A DNA stretch of 64,000 nt. It comes from Bacteroidota bacterium. GTDB lineage: Bacteria > Bacteroidota > Ignavibacteria > Ignavibacteriales > Ignavibacteriaceae. Under the pieces are notes generated by a model. The model had not been told where the DNA came from, did no database searches, and was given only the letters and a program-made list of their open reading frames with translations. Shown one piece after another: positions 18,353 to 27,399 of the stretch. The translations under genes were made by a program, and so were the position numbers. The DNA lies in contig JAEYUD010000073.1 of the NCBI GenBank assembly GCA_023433685.1, forward strand, positions 3,890 through 67,889, written 5' to 3'. Numbering within the stretch: position 1 is the first letter of the stretch; each line of letters opens with the position of its first letter.

Positions 18353-20176
18353 TTACTTGAGAAGAACCATCTTCTTGGTTTCCACGAAGTTACCGGCGGT
18401 AAGTTTGTAAACATAGGTTCCTGAAGCAAGTTTTGCAGCATCAAAATTCACATCGTATGAACCTGATTCCTTAACTTCATTTACCAATGTGGCAACTTCT
18501 CTACCGAGCATGTCGAATACCTTAAGGGTAACATTTGCTCTTTCACCAACATTGAATTTGATCGATGTGGTGGGGTTGAATGGATTCGGGAAGTTCTGTG
18601 ACAGGGCGAAACCTGTTGGGCCACTTACTTCATTTTCAACACCTGTAGCTGTGAATGTCCAACCACCAACGTAGCACACTGCGGGCTGTGTATCAAATCC
18701 ACCGCCGTTAGGGAAGTATCCCGTATATCCGGCAGGGTAGTTGATGAATACATACGCGGTGTATGAGTTGTTACCATTGCTCTTAAGATAAGGAGCAGCA
18801 TGGTTCGTGTTCTCGTTCATTCCCGGGCTGTCAGTAAGGTTAACAGGAGTTGACCATTCGCCACCCGAAGCAGGTCTCCATGATGCATAAACATCAACGA
18901 GAGAATCTGTAAGTGTGCGTGGCATGTTCCATGTAGCTACCATTACGTTTTTATCCTTGTCAAACGACAGGTATGCAGCCGGACCAACCTGGCCAAGACC
19001 GGGTCCATCCTGCTGGGTGTACGAACTGTCTCCAACACCGTGGTAAACAACTTTACCATCCCAACCATTAGCGGTTTCAAAAACCTCTACGATGGCATTT
19101 TCGCCACTCTGGTTGTCAATGGTAGTGTCAGTAACGCTGATGAGGAAGTGAACATAACCGTCTTTGTCAACGTTTATATCACCCTGATAAGAAACTGTGT
19201 TTCCATCAAGTTTGATATAATCATAGAGTCTGTCATATCTCGCAAGCGCCGGGATGTTTCTGAAATCAGCAATTTTCCATGCTGACCAGGTAGCACCGTT
19301 GTCTGTTGATTTTGAGTAACCTGGAACAGCGGAACCTGAAATAGGAGTCTGAGTCTCGAAAGTTCCAATAACACCATAGTAGACGGTTCCATTGTTGGAA
19401 GCGCCACCCATGGTGATGTTGAAACCATCCTGCCAGGTGGAACTTACCCAGGTCGGAGGAATTAAAGTGTCAACAGCCTGGAAATCCGTGGTCTTCCAAA
19501 GTTTGATCGCAGCATCACTCTGGTTGTCAGAAGCCCAGAAAACGCCGGCGGCGTTGTCAAGTGCAAATGTCGGAACCTGTGACGAGAAGAGGAGGTTAGG
19601 ATCAGTATAAATAGCTGAAACCTGGAAACCTGAACCGGCATACTCGTCAGCACCCGCGCCAGTACCACCAAAAGCACCACCTACAAGCTCTGGCCATGAA
19701 CCGGCTATAAGAGCATCCTGAATGTTGGAGCTTTTTGTTGGGTTGTTGAAGGTCATCGAAGGATAACGGGCGTTGAAAGCAGAGTTGCTTCCGTTCATCG
19801 GAGGATCAACTCTTGCCCATGTTGCACCGGCATCTGTCGAGTAGTTGTAGTAGACTTTACCGCCACCGGTAGTTCCACCATAGGTTGCACGACCTCTGTG
19901 AAGAAGAAGTACTGTGTTGGTCCAAGGGTCGAAAGCCAATGGATTGAGCGCGCCGATCGCGGGACCGTAGCAGTTGCCCATTGTATCAACTGCAACCCAG
20001 TTAAGGGCAGCGGGACCCCAGGTAGGCGTGCCACCGGTAAGGGGAACTGATGCTACTGTTTCAGTAGCAGGTTCAACTTTTACCGGAGCTTTCTTCGCGA
20101 GATCTCTCTTGTCTTGTGCCTGAAGAGACATTACCAAAGTAACGCTGGCAAGCAAAAAGAGTGTTCTTTTAAGCAT
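18353..20176 (-). CDS. T9SS-sorted secreted protein with Asp-box (BNR-like) motifs
   Basis: 607 residues. Signal peptide MLKRTLFLLASVTLVMSLQA, then a beta-rich region with two Asp-box motifs of the form SxDxGxTW (STDAGATW and STDNGATW), typical of beta-propellers such as sialidase-like folds. The C-terminal 85 residues are a classic Ignavibacteria T9SS type A sorting domain, with LSQNFPNPFNPTTSIKF, the FDMLGREVATLVNEV strand and GTYVYKL, ending in MVLLK. No glycosidase catalytic residues can be assigned, so enzymatic activity is not claimed. AGGAG lies upstream of the ATG. Confidence 0.88.
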   Translation of the reverse strand: MLKRTLFLLASVTLVMSLQAQDKRDLAKKAPVKVEPATETVASVPLTGGTPTWGPAALNWVAVDTMGNCYGPAIGALNPLAFDPWTNTVLLLHRGRATYGGTTGGGKVYYNYSTDAGATWARVDPPMNGSNSAFNARYPSMTFNNPTKSSNIQDALIAGSWPELVGGAFGGTGAGADEYAGSGFQVSAIYTDPNLLFSSQVPTFALDNAAGVFWASDNQSDAAIKLWKTTDFQAVDTLIPPTWVSSTWQDGFNITMGGASNNGTVYYGVIGTFETQTPISGSAVPGYSKSTDNGATWSAWKIADFRNIPALARYDRLYDYIKLDGNTVSYQGDINVDKDGYVHFLISVTDTTIDNQSGENAIVEVFETANGWDGKVVYHGVGDSSYTQQDGPGLGQVGPAAYLSFDKDKNVMVATWNMPRTLTDSLVDVYASWRPASGGEWSTPVNLTDSPGMNENTNHAAPYLKSNGNNSYTAYVFINYPAGYTGYFPNGGGFDTQPAVCYVGGWTFTATGVENEVSGPTGFALSQNFPNPFNPTTSIKFNVGERANVTLKVFDMLGREVATLVNEVKESGSYDVNFDAAKLASGTYVYKLTAGNFVETKKMVLLK

Positions 20177-20529
20177 AGGATACTCCTATTTAATGATTGG
20201 TTTTGGATTGTTATTTAGAAAAGTAAACAAAAAACTTAGAATTTGTTTTTTATATTAATCAGTTTTCACCACATTTCCAAGAAGTTTATTCCAACAGCGT
20301 TTTTTCAAACGTCTGTTTTCCACCTCCAGGACAACACAGTTCTTTCAAATAACAAGATAATCCTTCCTCATCCCGTAAAAAAACGGAATTGAAGAAACGG
20401 AAAATATTTATTTAATTTTTTTTAACCAACAATATTTTTTTTATTTTTTACCGTTCGAAGGGTAAAAACGCCAATTATCCCGATTTTGGGCTTCCTAATT
20501 AGTTAAATCTGCAATTTTTTGAAAGGTAA
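20177..20529. other. 353-base AT-rich intergenic region
   Basis: No gene is visible. On the minus strand it holds the presumed promoter and ribosome-binding site (AGGAG) of the Asp-box T9SS gene at its left end and the 3' flank of trxA at its right end. An 8-bp inverted repeat (TTTTTACC/GGTAAAAA, 20445-20468) is present, but its flanks are A-rich in the trxA reading direction, so it does not look like an intrinsic terminator. I could not assign a promoter box with confidence. Confidence 0.5.
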
Positions 20530-20850
20530 TTAAATGTACGGGGTGATTTTCTGTACTATCACATTCTTCTGAACAGCACCGATAATGGTATCTACCACCT
20601 GTCCATTCTTGAACACAAGAAGGGTCGGGATGCTTCTAACCCCGTACTTAACCGCTGTATCCGGGTTTTCATCCACATCAAGTTTCCCGATCTTAACCTT
20701 GCCTTCATACTCTGAGGCAAGTTGCTCCACTAACGGGGCTATGGCACGGCAGGGCCCGCACCATACCGCCCAAAAGTCGATAAGCACAGGTGTACTCGAT
20801 TTTAATACTTCAGCTTCAAAATTCTGATCTGTAATTGTAACTGGTTTCAT
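20530..20850 (-). CDS. trxA: Thioredoxin
   Basis: 106 residues, the usual thioredoxin length, with the active site WCGPC at residues 30-34 inside LIDFWAVWCGPCRAIAPL. The conserved cis-proline region reads YGVRSIPTLLVFKNGQ. No signal peptide or membrane anchor is present, so it is cytoplasmic. It reduces protein disulfides using thioredoxin reductase and NADPH. It follows the SDR gene by 15 bases on the same strand. Confidence 0.96.
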   Translation of the reverse strand: MKPVTITDQNFEAEVLKSSTPVLIDFWAVWCGPCRAIAPLVEQLASEYEGKVKIGKLDVDENPDTAVKYGVRSIPTLLVFKNGQVVDTIIGAVQKNVIVQKITPYI

Positions 20851-20865
20851 TTGTACCTTTTCCTT

Positions 20866-21690
20866 TTAAATATTTTCTGAGTTCTGGCCAACGTAACTAA
20901 CGATATCTTCACCGCCATCCACATTGATCACACCGCCACTCACCCAACGGGCTTCATCGCGGCATAAAAGTGCGATAACAGCGGCAACATCATCCGGTGT
21001 GGTAAGTCTGCAACCGGGATTTTTTCTTCTTGCCACTTCGAGCATCGGTATGCTGCCGGGTATTTTCCTCAAGGCGGGGGTGTCTGTAACACCTGCCATT
21101 ATCGAATTGGCGGTGATCCCAAGCGGACCGAGCTCAACCGAAAGTTGCCTGATGTGCGATTCAAGTGCCGCCTTCGCCGCTGAAACAGCGCCATAAGACG
21201 GAATGATCGAGTGACCGCCTGAACTTGTCATGCCGAATATCCTTCCTCCATTTGCAAGAAGTCCGGCTCTGTAGAGATCCTGAACCCAGTAAACGAGCGA
21301 ATGCGCCATTACGTCAAGCGTCATTTCCATCTGGGCTTTGGTAATATACTTCCCGTCGTCGCCAGGGATGAAAGGAAGAAGAGTTCCGAACGCCAATGAG
21401 TGCATTACCACTTTTATCTTTGGCTGAGGTTCCTCGGCGAGAAGGGCATCGATTATCTCCTGCCGCTTCTTTTCATCCGCGGCATTCACATTAAAGAAAC
21501 GGGCATCCACACCAAAGCTTTTTATCTTGTCAATAATCCCGTTCACCAATGGCATGTTGACAGCACGGTCAAGATGCACACCGATAATGTTGTATCCGTC
21601 TTCTGCAAGTTTAACTGCTGTTGCCCCACCAAATCCTGATGAAGCGCCCAATATCAGCGCGTAGTACTTGTCAGTGGATCCATTACTCAT
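20866..21690 (-). CDS. Enoyl-ACP reductase-like short-chain dehydrogenase (FabL/FabI type)
   Basis: 274 residues with a Rossmann N-terminus (ALILGASSGFGGATAVKLAEDG). The catalytic Tyr and Lys are spaced as Y-x6-K (YGAVSAAK), the spacing of enoyl-ACP reductases rather than the Y-x3-K of ordinary SDRs. The C-terminal GGVINVDGG is typical of the superfamily. It probably reduces trans-2-enoyl-ACP in fatty acid elongation, resembling FabL more than FabI. The upstream start MSNGSTDKYY has no competing start nearby. Another NAD(P)H reductase role cannot be excluded. Confidence 0.78.
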   Translation of the reverse strand: MSNGSTDKYYALILGASSGFGGATAVKLAEDGYNIIGVHLDRAVNMPLVNGIIDKIKSFGVDARFFNVNAADEKKRQEIIDALLAEEPQPKIKVVMHSLAFGTLLPFIPGDDGKYITKAQMEMTLDVMAHSLVYWVQDLYRAGLLANGGRIFGMTSSGGHSIIPSYGAVSAAKAALESHIRQLSVELGPLGITANSIMAGVTDTPALRKIPGSIPMLEVARRKNPGCRLTTPDDVAAVIALLCRDEARWVSGGVINVDGGEDIVSYVGQNSENI

Positions 21691-21775
21691 AGATGCTACC
21701 TTTGTTCATATTTTATTGAAAGTTGAATTGCAATAATACAAAAATTGTAAAAAAAACGTTGCATATTAATTCCGG

Positions 21776-24700
21776 CTATCTGTCAACCATCAGGTTCTCT
21801 TCACCAACCACGCCAGCGAGGCGCTCAACAACCGGTTTCGTCACTTTAATTCTGCGGGTCTGCGATCTAAACATCCTCGGCACAACCTTGTTGCCCTCAC
21901 GCTGCAGATACTCAAAATAGAGCTCCACACCTCCCGGACTGGCTGATAGCAAGGCTTCAATTCGGTCGAGACTCTCAACAGGCACCTTCAGCGGATCAAT
22001 TGTAACCTTCATCCTCTTCGTGAATTTTTCGAGACACATTTCGATGGGGAGTACTGAATCAACCAGCACCCTTACGGAGTCGCCGTTGAGTTCCGCCTTG
22101 CCGGAAAGATAAAGAACCGCCCCGTTCCTCAGCAACCCGGCGTGTTTCTCGTACGGTTTTGCCCACATCGTACACTCGAACATCCCGCCGAGGCCGTTCA
22201 CGATAAATGTGGCGAATTGTGACCCCTTGTTACCTGTTTTCAGCTCAAATTCGTTGATAACGCCACAAACCCCGACAGGTTTATCATTGATGGTCTCAAA
22301 ATTATCTACATTAGAAGTAAATGAGAACGCCCTGTCTTCAAGATCAAAAGCCGCCATCGGATGGTTCGAGATGTAAAAACCGGTCACCTCAAGCTCTTTT
22401 GCAAATCTGTCATCCATGCTCCAGTCGTCCGTTACAGGCAGACCGGGTTCAATAATTGTATCCTGAAGCACTTCCTCGCCGAACAGGCTCTCGGTGCTGT
22501 CCTGATTGATCGATTGCACATTTTGTCCGAAGGTGATCACTTCCGGTATCGCTTCAAAGATCGCTTTCCTGTTTGTGTTGATCGAGTCGAACGCTCCTGC
22601 CATTACCAGCCCTTCCATCGCCCGTTTGTTAACGAGCCTTAGGTCGACGAGTGAGGCGAATTCGAATACACTTTTGAAATCACGACCTAATTTTTTCCTC
22701 GCTGCAATGATGCTGTCAACAGCCGTTTCTCCCACGTTTTTGATTGCGGAGAGACCAAAACGGATCATTTTACTCTCGACGGTGAAGAATTTTCCCGGTC
22801 GGTTAACGTCCGGTGGAAGCACCTTGATCCCTGACTTTCGGCAATCCTCAAGGAAAAGCGTGACCTTTTCCTGCTTCCCAAACTCGTGCGTCATGTTCGC
22901 TGCCAGAAATTCTTCAGTGAAGTGCGCCTTCAGATACGCCGTCTGGTAGGCAAGGTATGAGTACGCGACAGCGTGACTTTTATTGAAACCATAGTTCGCG
23001 AACTTATCGATGAGGTCAAACACCTCGCCGGCGATCTTTTCATCAATCCCGTTCGACTTGGCGGCATCACCGAATATTTTCCGTTGCTTCGCCATCGCCT
23101 CCACATCTTTTTTACCCATTGCACGGCGGAGAATATCCGCGTCAGCAAGCGACATTCCTGCCAACTGATTGGCTATCCTGATTACCTGTTCCTGATAAAC
23201 AATGATACCGTAGGTTTCATTGAGGATCGGCTCAAGTTTCGGATGAAGGTACGTGATCTTTTGTCTGCCGTATTTTCTGTCGATAAAGTCATCTATATTA
23301 TCCATTGGCCCCGGACGGTATAGCGCGTTCATCGCGGCAAGATCCTTGATCGACATAGGTTTTAATCGCTTCAGGTGCTTCCTCATCGGGACAGACTCGA
23401 ACTGGAATATCCCTGTGGTTTTTCCGTCGGAGAAGATATCATAAGTCTTTTGATCATCCAAGGGTATCAGGTCGATATCTTCCACCCACTCCTCCCTGGG
23501 GCGGGTCTGCTTTACCATGGCAAGAGTGTCTTCAATTATCGAGAGGGTGCGAAGCCCCAGAAAGTCCATTTTCAGAAGCCCGGCGGCTTCAAGTTCCTTC
23601 ATGTTATACTGCGATACCACTTCCATCGTGGAGGCATCAACCACGGCGAGCGGAACATAATTACTCACATCACCCGGCGCGATCACCACACCCGCGGCAT
23701 GCTTTGAGGCGTTACGGTTCATCCCTTCAAGGGTTTTCGCGTATTTGAAAAGCTCAACCAATTTCGGATCCGCGGGTTTCTGGAAATCCTTCAATTCAGG
23801 CACTTCCGCCAGAGCTTTCTCGATGCTGTAAACTTTTCCGAAAACCGAGGGGATGTATTTTGTGATCTGGTTAACCGTCTGTAGAGGAACCCCCAGCACG
23901 CGCCCCACATCCTTAATGGCAGCCTTCGAAGCGAGAGTTGAGAATGTGATGATCTGCGAAACCGACTCTGAGCCGTACTTCGTTTTAACGTACTCGATAA
24001 CTTCGCCACGCTTCTCATCAGCGAAGTCAACGTCGATATCAGGCATCGACTTTCGTGCCGGATTAAGGAACCGTTCAAACAGCAGATCATAGTCGAGCGG
24101 ATTTATCTTCGTTATACCGAGAACGAACGCGATCAGCGATCCGGCTGCCGAACCCCTGCCGGGCCCCACGGCCACCCCCATCTCCTTGGCGGCATTAATA
24201 AAATCCTGAACTATCAGAAAATATCCCGAAAAGCCCATCGACTTTATAGTCTTAAGCTCATACTCGAACCTTTCGGTCAGTTCCTTGCTTTTCTCACCGG
24301 GGAATATCGCGTCAAATTTCTTGCGGCACAGGTACTCAAAATAGCCGTCGAGCGTTTTGTCGGGTGAATCATCAGGAATCGGGAAATTCGGGAAGAAGTA
24401 TTCCTTTTTATCAAGGTTTACATCACATTTATCGGTTATTTCAAGGGTGTTTGTTACAGATTCGGGCCACTTCTTGAAGAGGTCGATCATCTCTTCCTGC
24501 GATTTGAAGTAGATCTGATCGGTACCGTATCTCAAGTTAAGATACTCACTCTCCCCACCCTTTTCCGAAAGTTTCAGCAGGATGTTGTGCGCTATCGCGT
24601 CTTCTCTTTTGATGTAGTGGCAGTCGTTGGTTGCCACCAGCTTTATGCCGAGTTCTTTCGCGAGACGGGGCACCCCTTCCAGAATAAGAGGATCGTCGGG

Positions 24701-25264
24701 CATTTTATGATCCTGTATCTCAAGATAGAAGTCATCCCCGAATATCTCATGGTACTGCTTCGCCACTTGCTTCGCGGTGGCGAAATCCCGCCGGCGAACA
24801 TAGTAAGAGACAACCCCGCCAAGACAGGCGGAAGTGCAGATAAGCCCTTCAGAATACTCCTTCAAAAGCTCAAGATCAATTCTCGGTTTATAATAATATC
24901 CCTCCAAAAATCCACGGGATGAGAGTTTAATAAGATTTTTGAAGCCCTGATTGTTCTTCGCCAGAAGTATGAGGTGGTGGTAGGCTTTTTTTCTTGCCCC
25001 TGAGACCGGCTCAAAATCGGGAGCCTTGTCGAACCTGCTTTTATTCTCGATGGTGATATATGCTTCCATCCCGAGAACGGGCTTTAGCCCGGCACCTTTA
25101 GCTGCCTTGTAAAACTCGGGGATGCCATACATAACTCCGTGATCGGTCAGAGCCACCGCGTGCATATCGAACCCGGCAGCGGCTTTTACCAGCCCCTTCA
25201 CTGTGCAGGCGGCGTCTTGCAGGCTATAATGTGTGTGGTTGTGTAAATGTACGAAATTACCCAT
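21776..25264 (-). CDS. dnaE: DNA polymerase III alpha subunit
   Basis: 1162 residues, normal for DnaE1. The order is: N-terminal PHP domain (FVHLHNHTHYSLQDAA, then DHGVMYG), the palm with catalytic aspartates in SMPDIDVDFADEKRGEV, fingers and beta-binding regions, and a C-terminal OB-fold (VGVCGVINEFELKTGNKGSQFATF). It is the replicative polymerase of the holoenzyme. The PHP histidines look intact, so the domain may retain metal-dependent proofreading; that is inference. It stands apart from its neighbours by 63-86 bases. Confidence 0.98.
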   Translation of the reverse strand: MGNFVHLHNHTHYSLQDAACTVKGLVKAAAGFDMHAVALTDHGVMYGIPEFYKAAKGAGLKPVLGMEAYITIENKSRFDKAPDFEPVSGARKKAYHHLILLAKNNQGFKNLIKLSSRGFLEGYYYKPRIDLELLKEYSEGLICTSACLGGVVSYYVRRRDFATAKQVAKQYHEIFGDDFYLEIQDHKMPDDPLILEGVPRLAKELGIKLVATNDCHYIKREDAIAHNILLKLSEKGGESEYLNLRYGTDQIYFKSQEEMIDLFKKWPESVTNTLEITDKCDVNLDKKEYFFPNFPIPDDSPDKTLDGYFEYLCRKKFDAIFPGEKSKELTERFEYELKTIKSMGFSGYFLIVQDFINAAKEMGVAVGPGRGSAAGSLIAFVLGITKINPLDYDLLFERFLNPARKSMPDIDVDFADEKRGEVIEYVKTKYGSESVSQIITFSTLASKAAIKDVGRVLGVPLQTVNQITKYIPSVFGKVYSIEKALAEVPELKDFQKPADPKLVELFKYAKTLEGMNRNASKHAAGVVIAPGDVSNYVPLAVVDASTMEVVSQYNMKELEAAGLLKMDFLGLRTLSIIEDTLAMVKQTRPREEWVEDIDLIPLDDQKTYDIFSDGKTTGIFQFESVPMRKHLKRLKPMSIKDLAAMNALYRPGPMDNIDDFIDRKYGRQKITYLHPKLEPILNETYGIIVYQEQVIRIANQLAGMSLADADILRRAMGKKDVEAMAKQRKIFGDAAKSNGIDEKIAGEVFDLIDKFANYGFNKSHAVAYSYLAYQTAYLKAHFTEEFLAANMTHEFGKQEKVTLFLEDCRKSGIKVLPPDVNRPGKFFTVESKMIRFGLSAIKNVGETAVDSIIAARKKLGRDFKSVFEFASLVDLRLVNKRAMEGLVMAGAFDSINTNRKAIFEAIPEVITFGQNVQSINQDSTESLFGEEVLQDTIIEPGLPVTDDWSMDDRFAKELEVTGFYISNHPMAAFDLEDRAFSFTSNVDNFETINDKPVGVCGVINEFELKTGNKGSQFATFIVNGLGGMFECTMWAKPYEKHAGLLRNGAVLYLSGKAELNGDSVRVLVDSVLPIEMCLEKFTKRMKVTIDPLKVPVESLDRIEALLSASPGGVELYFEYLQREGNKVVPRMFRSQTRRIKVTKPVVERLAGVVGEENLMVDR

Positions 25265-25327
25265 AGGGTATTTTTCTCACTTTTTAATTTTTTGAAAAAT
25301 AATTGCAGACCTGGCTTAAAATCAGGC

Positions 25328-26872
25328 TTAATCGATTATTTCGGATTCAACAGCGATTGATTGTCTATTGAATGAAACAGCGAGTAGAACTATTGTTTTG
25401 TCGCTGTTCGCGTACCTTTGATGATATTTTTTCTCCTTTATCTGCTTTATTCCCGACGAAGGAGACTTCGAATATTTCAGTTCAATGATATAGATATTAT
25501 CCTCGAGTTCTATTATACCATCGATACGCCCTATGTTCGTATTGATCTCTGACTCGATTTTGATGCCGGACATATACATCATCATGACAAAAAGTGAATG
25601 ATAATATCGCTCTTCTTCAATGTAGAGATTGGCGGGTATCCTTGCGAAAAGTGCTTCAATGGTCGCTTTAAATCCCTTCACATCTCCGTTTGAGAGTGAG
25701 TAGATCAGATCAAATGAACTTTTGCTTGCGTCAGAGGTATTAATGTCTGCCAGGTTGGAGAATAAAAGGCTGTAAAGAGCGTTTCTTACCTCAAAATTTG
25801 GAACGCAAAGCCTGAATTTTTCCACTCCATATAACAACACAACTTCTTCAACCGTCAGGTAGCCTGTTTGAAAAAGGAGACTTTTTAAATCGGGATTTCT
25901 CAGGTCTGAAGATTCAAGTCCGGATGGACCGAGTTCTATACTGTCAAATGTCTCGAGGTCATATTTGTGTTTTTTGATTATCTTGATCAGATGATCCGGG
26001 GTACCTGTCTCGAACCAGTAATTCCGGAATCTGGCAAAGTCGAGGAAACACAGGATCGCGAAAGGATTGTACATCCTTTGCCTTCCATCCCATGAGTACC
26101 CATTATACCACTCCTTGATCCTGACAAGAAGTGCAGGCTTGTCAAGTCCGGTCTTTTCAGCAGCTCGTGCAAGGTGATCGCTGAAATTGTCCTCTAACTC
26201 CGCCTGTGTGTATCCACAAATGGTGGCATACTCTTCAGAAAGTGTTATATCAGTTATCTGGTTCAGTCCTGAAAATATGGATACTTTGGTGTATTTGGAA
26301 ACACCGGTCAGAAACATGAATTCAATCATTTCATCGAGTGATTTGATAACCCCGTAAAACTCCCTGAGCAACTCCCTGTTTGCCTCGGCGAGGTCGGGAT
26401 TTTCAAGATTGTCGACGAGTGGTTTATCATATTCATCGATCAGTATCACGACGCGTTTCCCTGTTGTATCGTGAAGCCTTGTGACAGCCTTAACCAAGAC
26501 CTCAGCCGGTAAGTTAAGTTCGCCCTCCGTTTCCCCGGTTCCCGCTTCATTTCTGATCGCCGAAATCAACGTCGCGCCAAGATCAGATGTTCTTTTGTAT
26601 GAGAGTCTTGAGAAATCGAGCCTGATTACGGGAAAAGCACTATCAGGAAGTTGATCTTGAACTGCCAGCCCTTTAAAGAGGGGAAGGTTTGAGTTAAAAT
26701 ATTCGGCGATCGTGGAGACGAGGAGCGATTTACCGAACCTGCGTGGTCTGGACAAGAATACATACTTGTATGAATCGACAAGTTTCTTTATCAAAAGCGT
26801 TTTGTCTACATACAGCATTCCTTCATTTCTTATCTGCGAGAAGGTCTGGATTCCGAGAGGGAGTTTCTTCAA
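25328..26872 (-). CDS. AAA-ATPase-like protein with C-terminal PD-(D/E)XK nuclease-like domain
   Basis: 514 residues. The start KKLPLGIQTFSQIRNEGMLYVDKT and the P-loop-like LSRPRRFGKSLLVSTIAEYF define the AAA-ATPase-like (PF09820-type) family. A Walker B/sensor-like LIDEYDKPL follows. The C-terminus has GRIDGIIELEDNIYIIELKYS, matching the D...ExK core of the PDDEXK_9 (DUF1703) domain. The cellular role of this abundant accessory family is not established; selfish or defence functions have been suggested. It sits between dut and dnaE, an unusual place for an accessory gene. Confidence 0.88.
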   Translation of the reverse strand: MKKLPLGIQTFSQIRNEGMLYVDKTLLIKKLVDSYKYVFLSRPRRFGKSLLVSTIAEYFNSNLPLFKGLAVQDQLPDSAFPVIRLDFSRLSYKRTSDLGATLISAIRNEAGTGETEGELNLPAEVLVKAVTRLHDTTGKRVVILIDEYDKPLVDNLENPDLAEANRELLREFYGVIKSLDEMIEFMFLTGVSKYTKVSIFSGLNQITDITLSEEYATICGYTQAELEDNFSDHLARAAEKTGLDKPALLVRIKEWYNGYSWDGRQRMYNPFAILCFLDFARFRNYWFETGTPDHLIKIIKKHKYDLETFDSIELGPSGLESSDLRNPDLKSLLFQTGYLTVEEVVLLYGVEKFRLCVPNFEVRNALYSLLFSNLADINTSDASKSSFDLIYSLSNGDVKGFKATIEALFARIPANLYIEEERYYHSLFVMMMYMSGIKIESEINTNIGRIDGIIELEDNIYIIELKYSKSPSSGIKQIKEKKYHQRYANSDKTIVLLAVSFNRQSIAVESEIID

Positions 26873-26936
26873 TTGGATACCTGTAATTCCTGGTTCTAAA
26901 TATAATCAATCGGGGCGAATCCCCCGTCGATTATCC

Positions 26937-27395
26937 TTACCCCTTCCCTGTTGAGCCGAAACCACCGGCTCCTCTTTCTGTTTCGCTTAAAGATTCTGAT
27001 TCTAAAATGTCTGCTTTGTGAACCCTGCCAAGTATCAGTTGGGCGATCCTGTCACCGGGGTTGATAATGAAATCTTCCTTCCCAAAATTGAAGAGTATCA
27101 CTTTGATCTCACCTCTGTAGTCTTCATCGATGGTGCCGGGTGAATTAAGAACTCCGATGCCGTTCTTGAAAGCCAATCCGCTGCGCGCGCGAACCTGAAT
27201 TTCATACCCGTGGGGGATCTCCACCTGTAAGTTGGTGGGTACTGCCGCAAATCCACCACTTTCGATCACGATACTCTCAATGATACCCGCCCGGATATCC
27301 ATTCCCGCAGCGCCCTCTGTCTGGGAACCGGGTAATGGAATATTTTTCATGCTCGCGTCAATTCGTCTGAACTTCAACACGGGTTTCTCACTCAT
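26937..27395 (-). CDS. dut: dUTP diphosphatase
   Basis: 152 residues with all five trimeric dUTPase motifs in order: AAGMDIRA, RARSGLA, GTIDEDYRGEI, GDRIAQLIL and the C-terminal RGAGGFGSTG that closes over the active site. The enzyme hydrolyses dUTP to dUMP and PPi, limiting uracil in DNA and feeding dTMP synthesis. It begins 4 bases after the flippase stop on the same strand. Confidence 0.97.
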   Translation of the reverse strand: MSEKPVLKFRRIDASMKNIPLPGSQTEGAAGMDIRAGIIESIVIESGGFAAVPTNLQVEIPHGYEIQVRARSGLAFKNGIGVLNSPGTIDEDYRGEIKVILFNFGKEDFIINPGDRIAQLILGRVHKADILESESLSETERGAGGFGSTGKG

Positions 27396-27399
27396 AAAA

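Noticed and set aside
20445..20468. Inverted repeat as the trxA terminator
   Set aside because: In the trxA direction the hairpin is followed by an A-rich run, not T, so it lacks the intrinsic terminator form.
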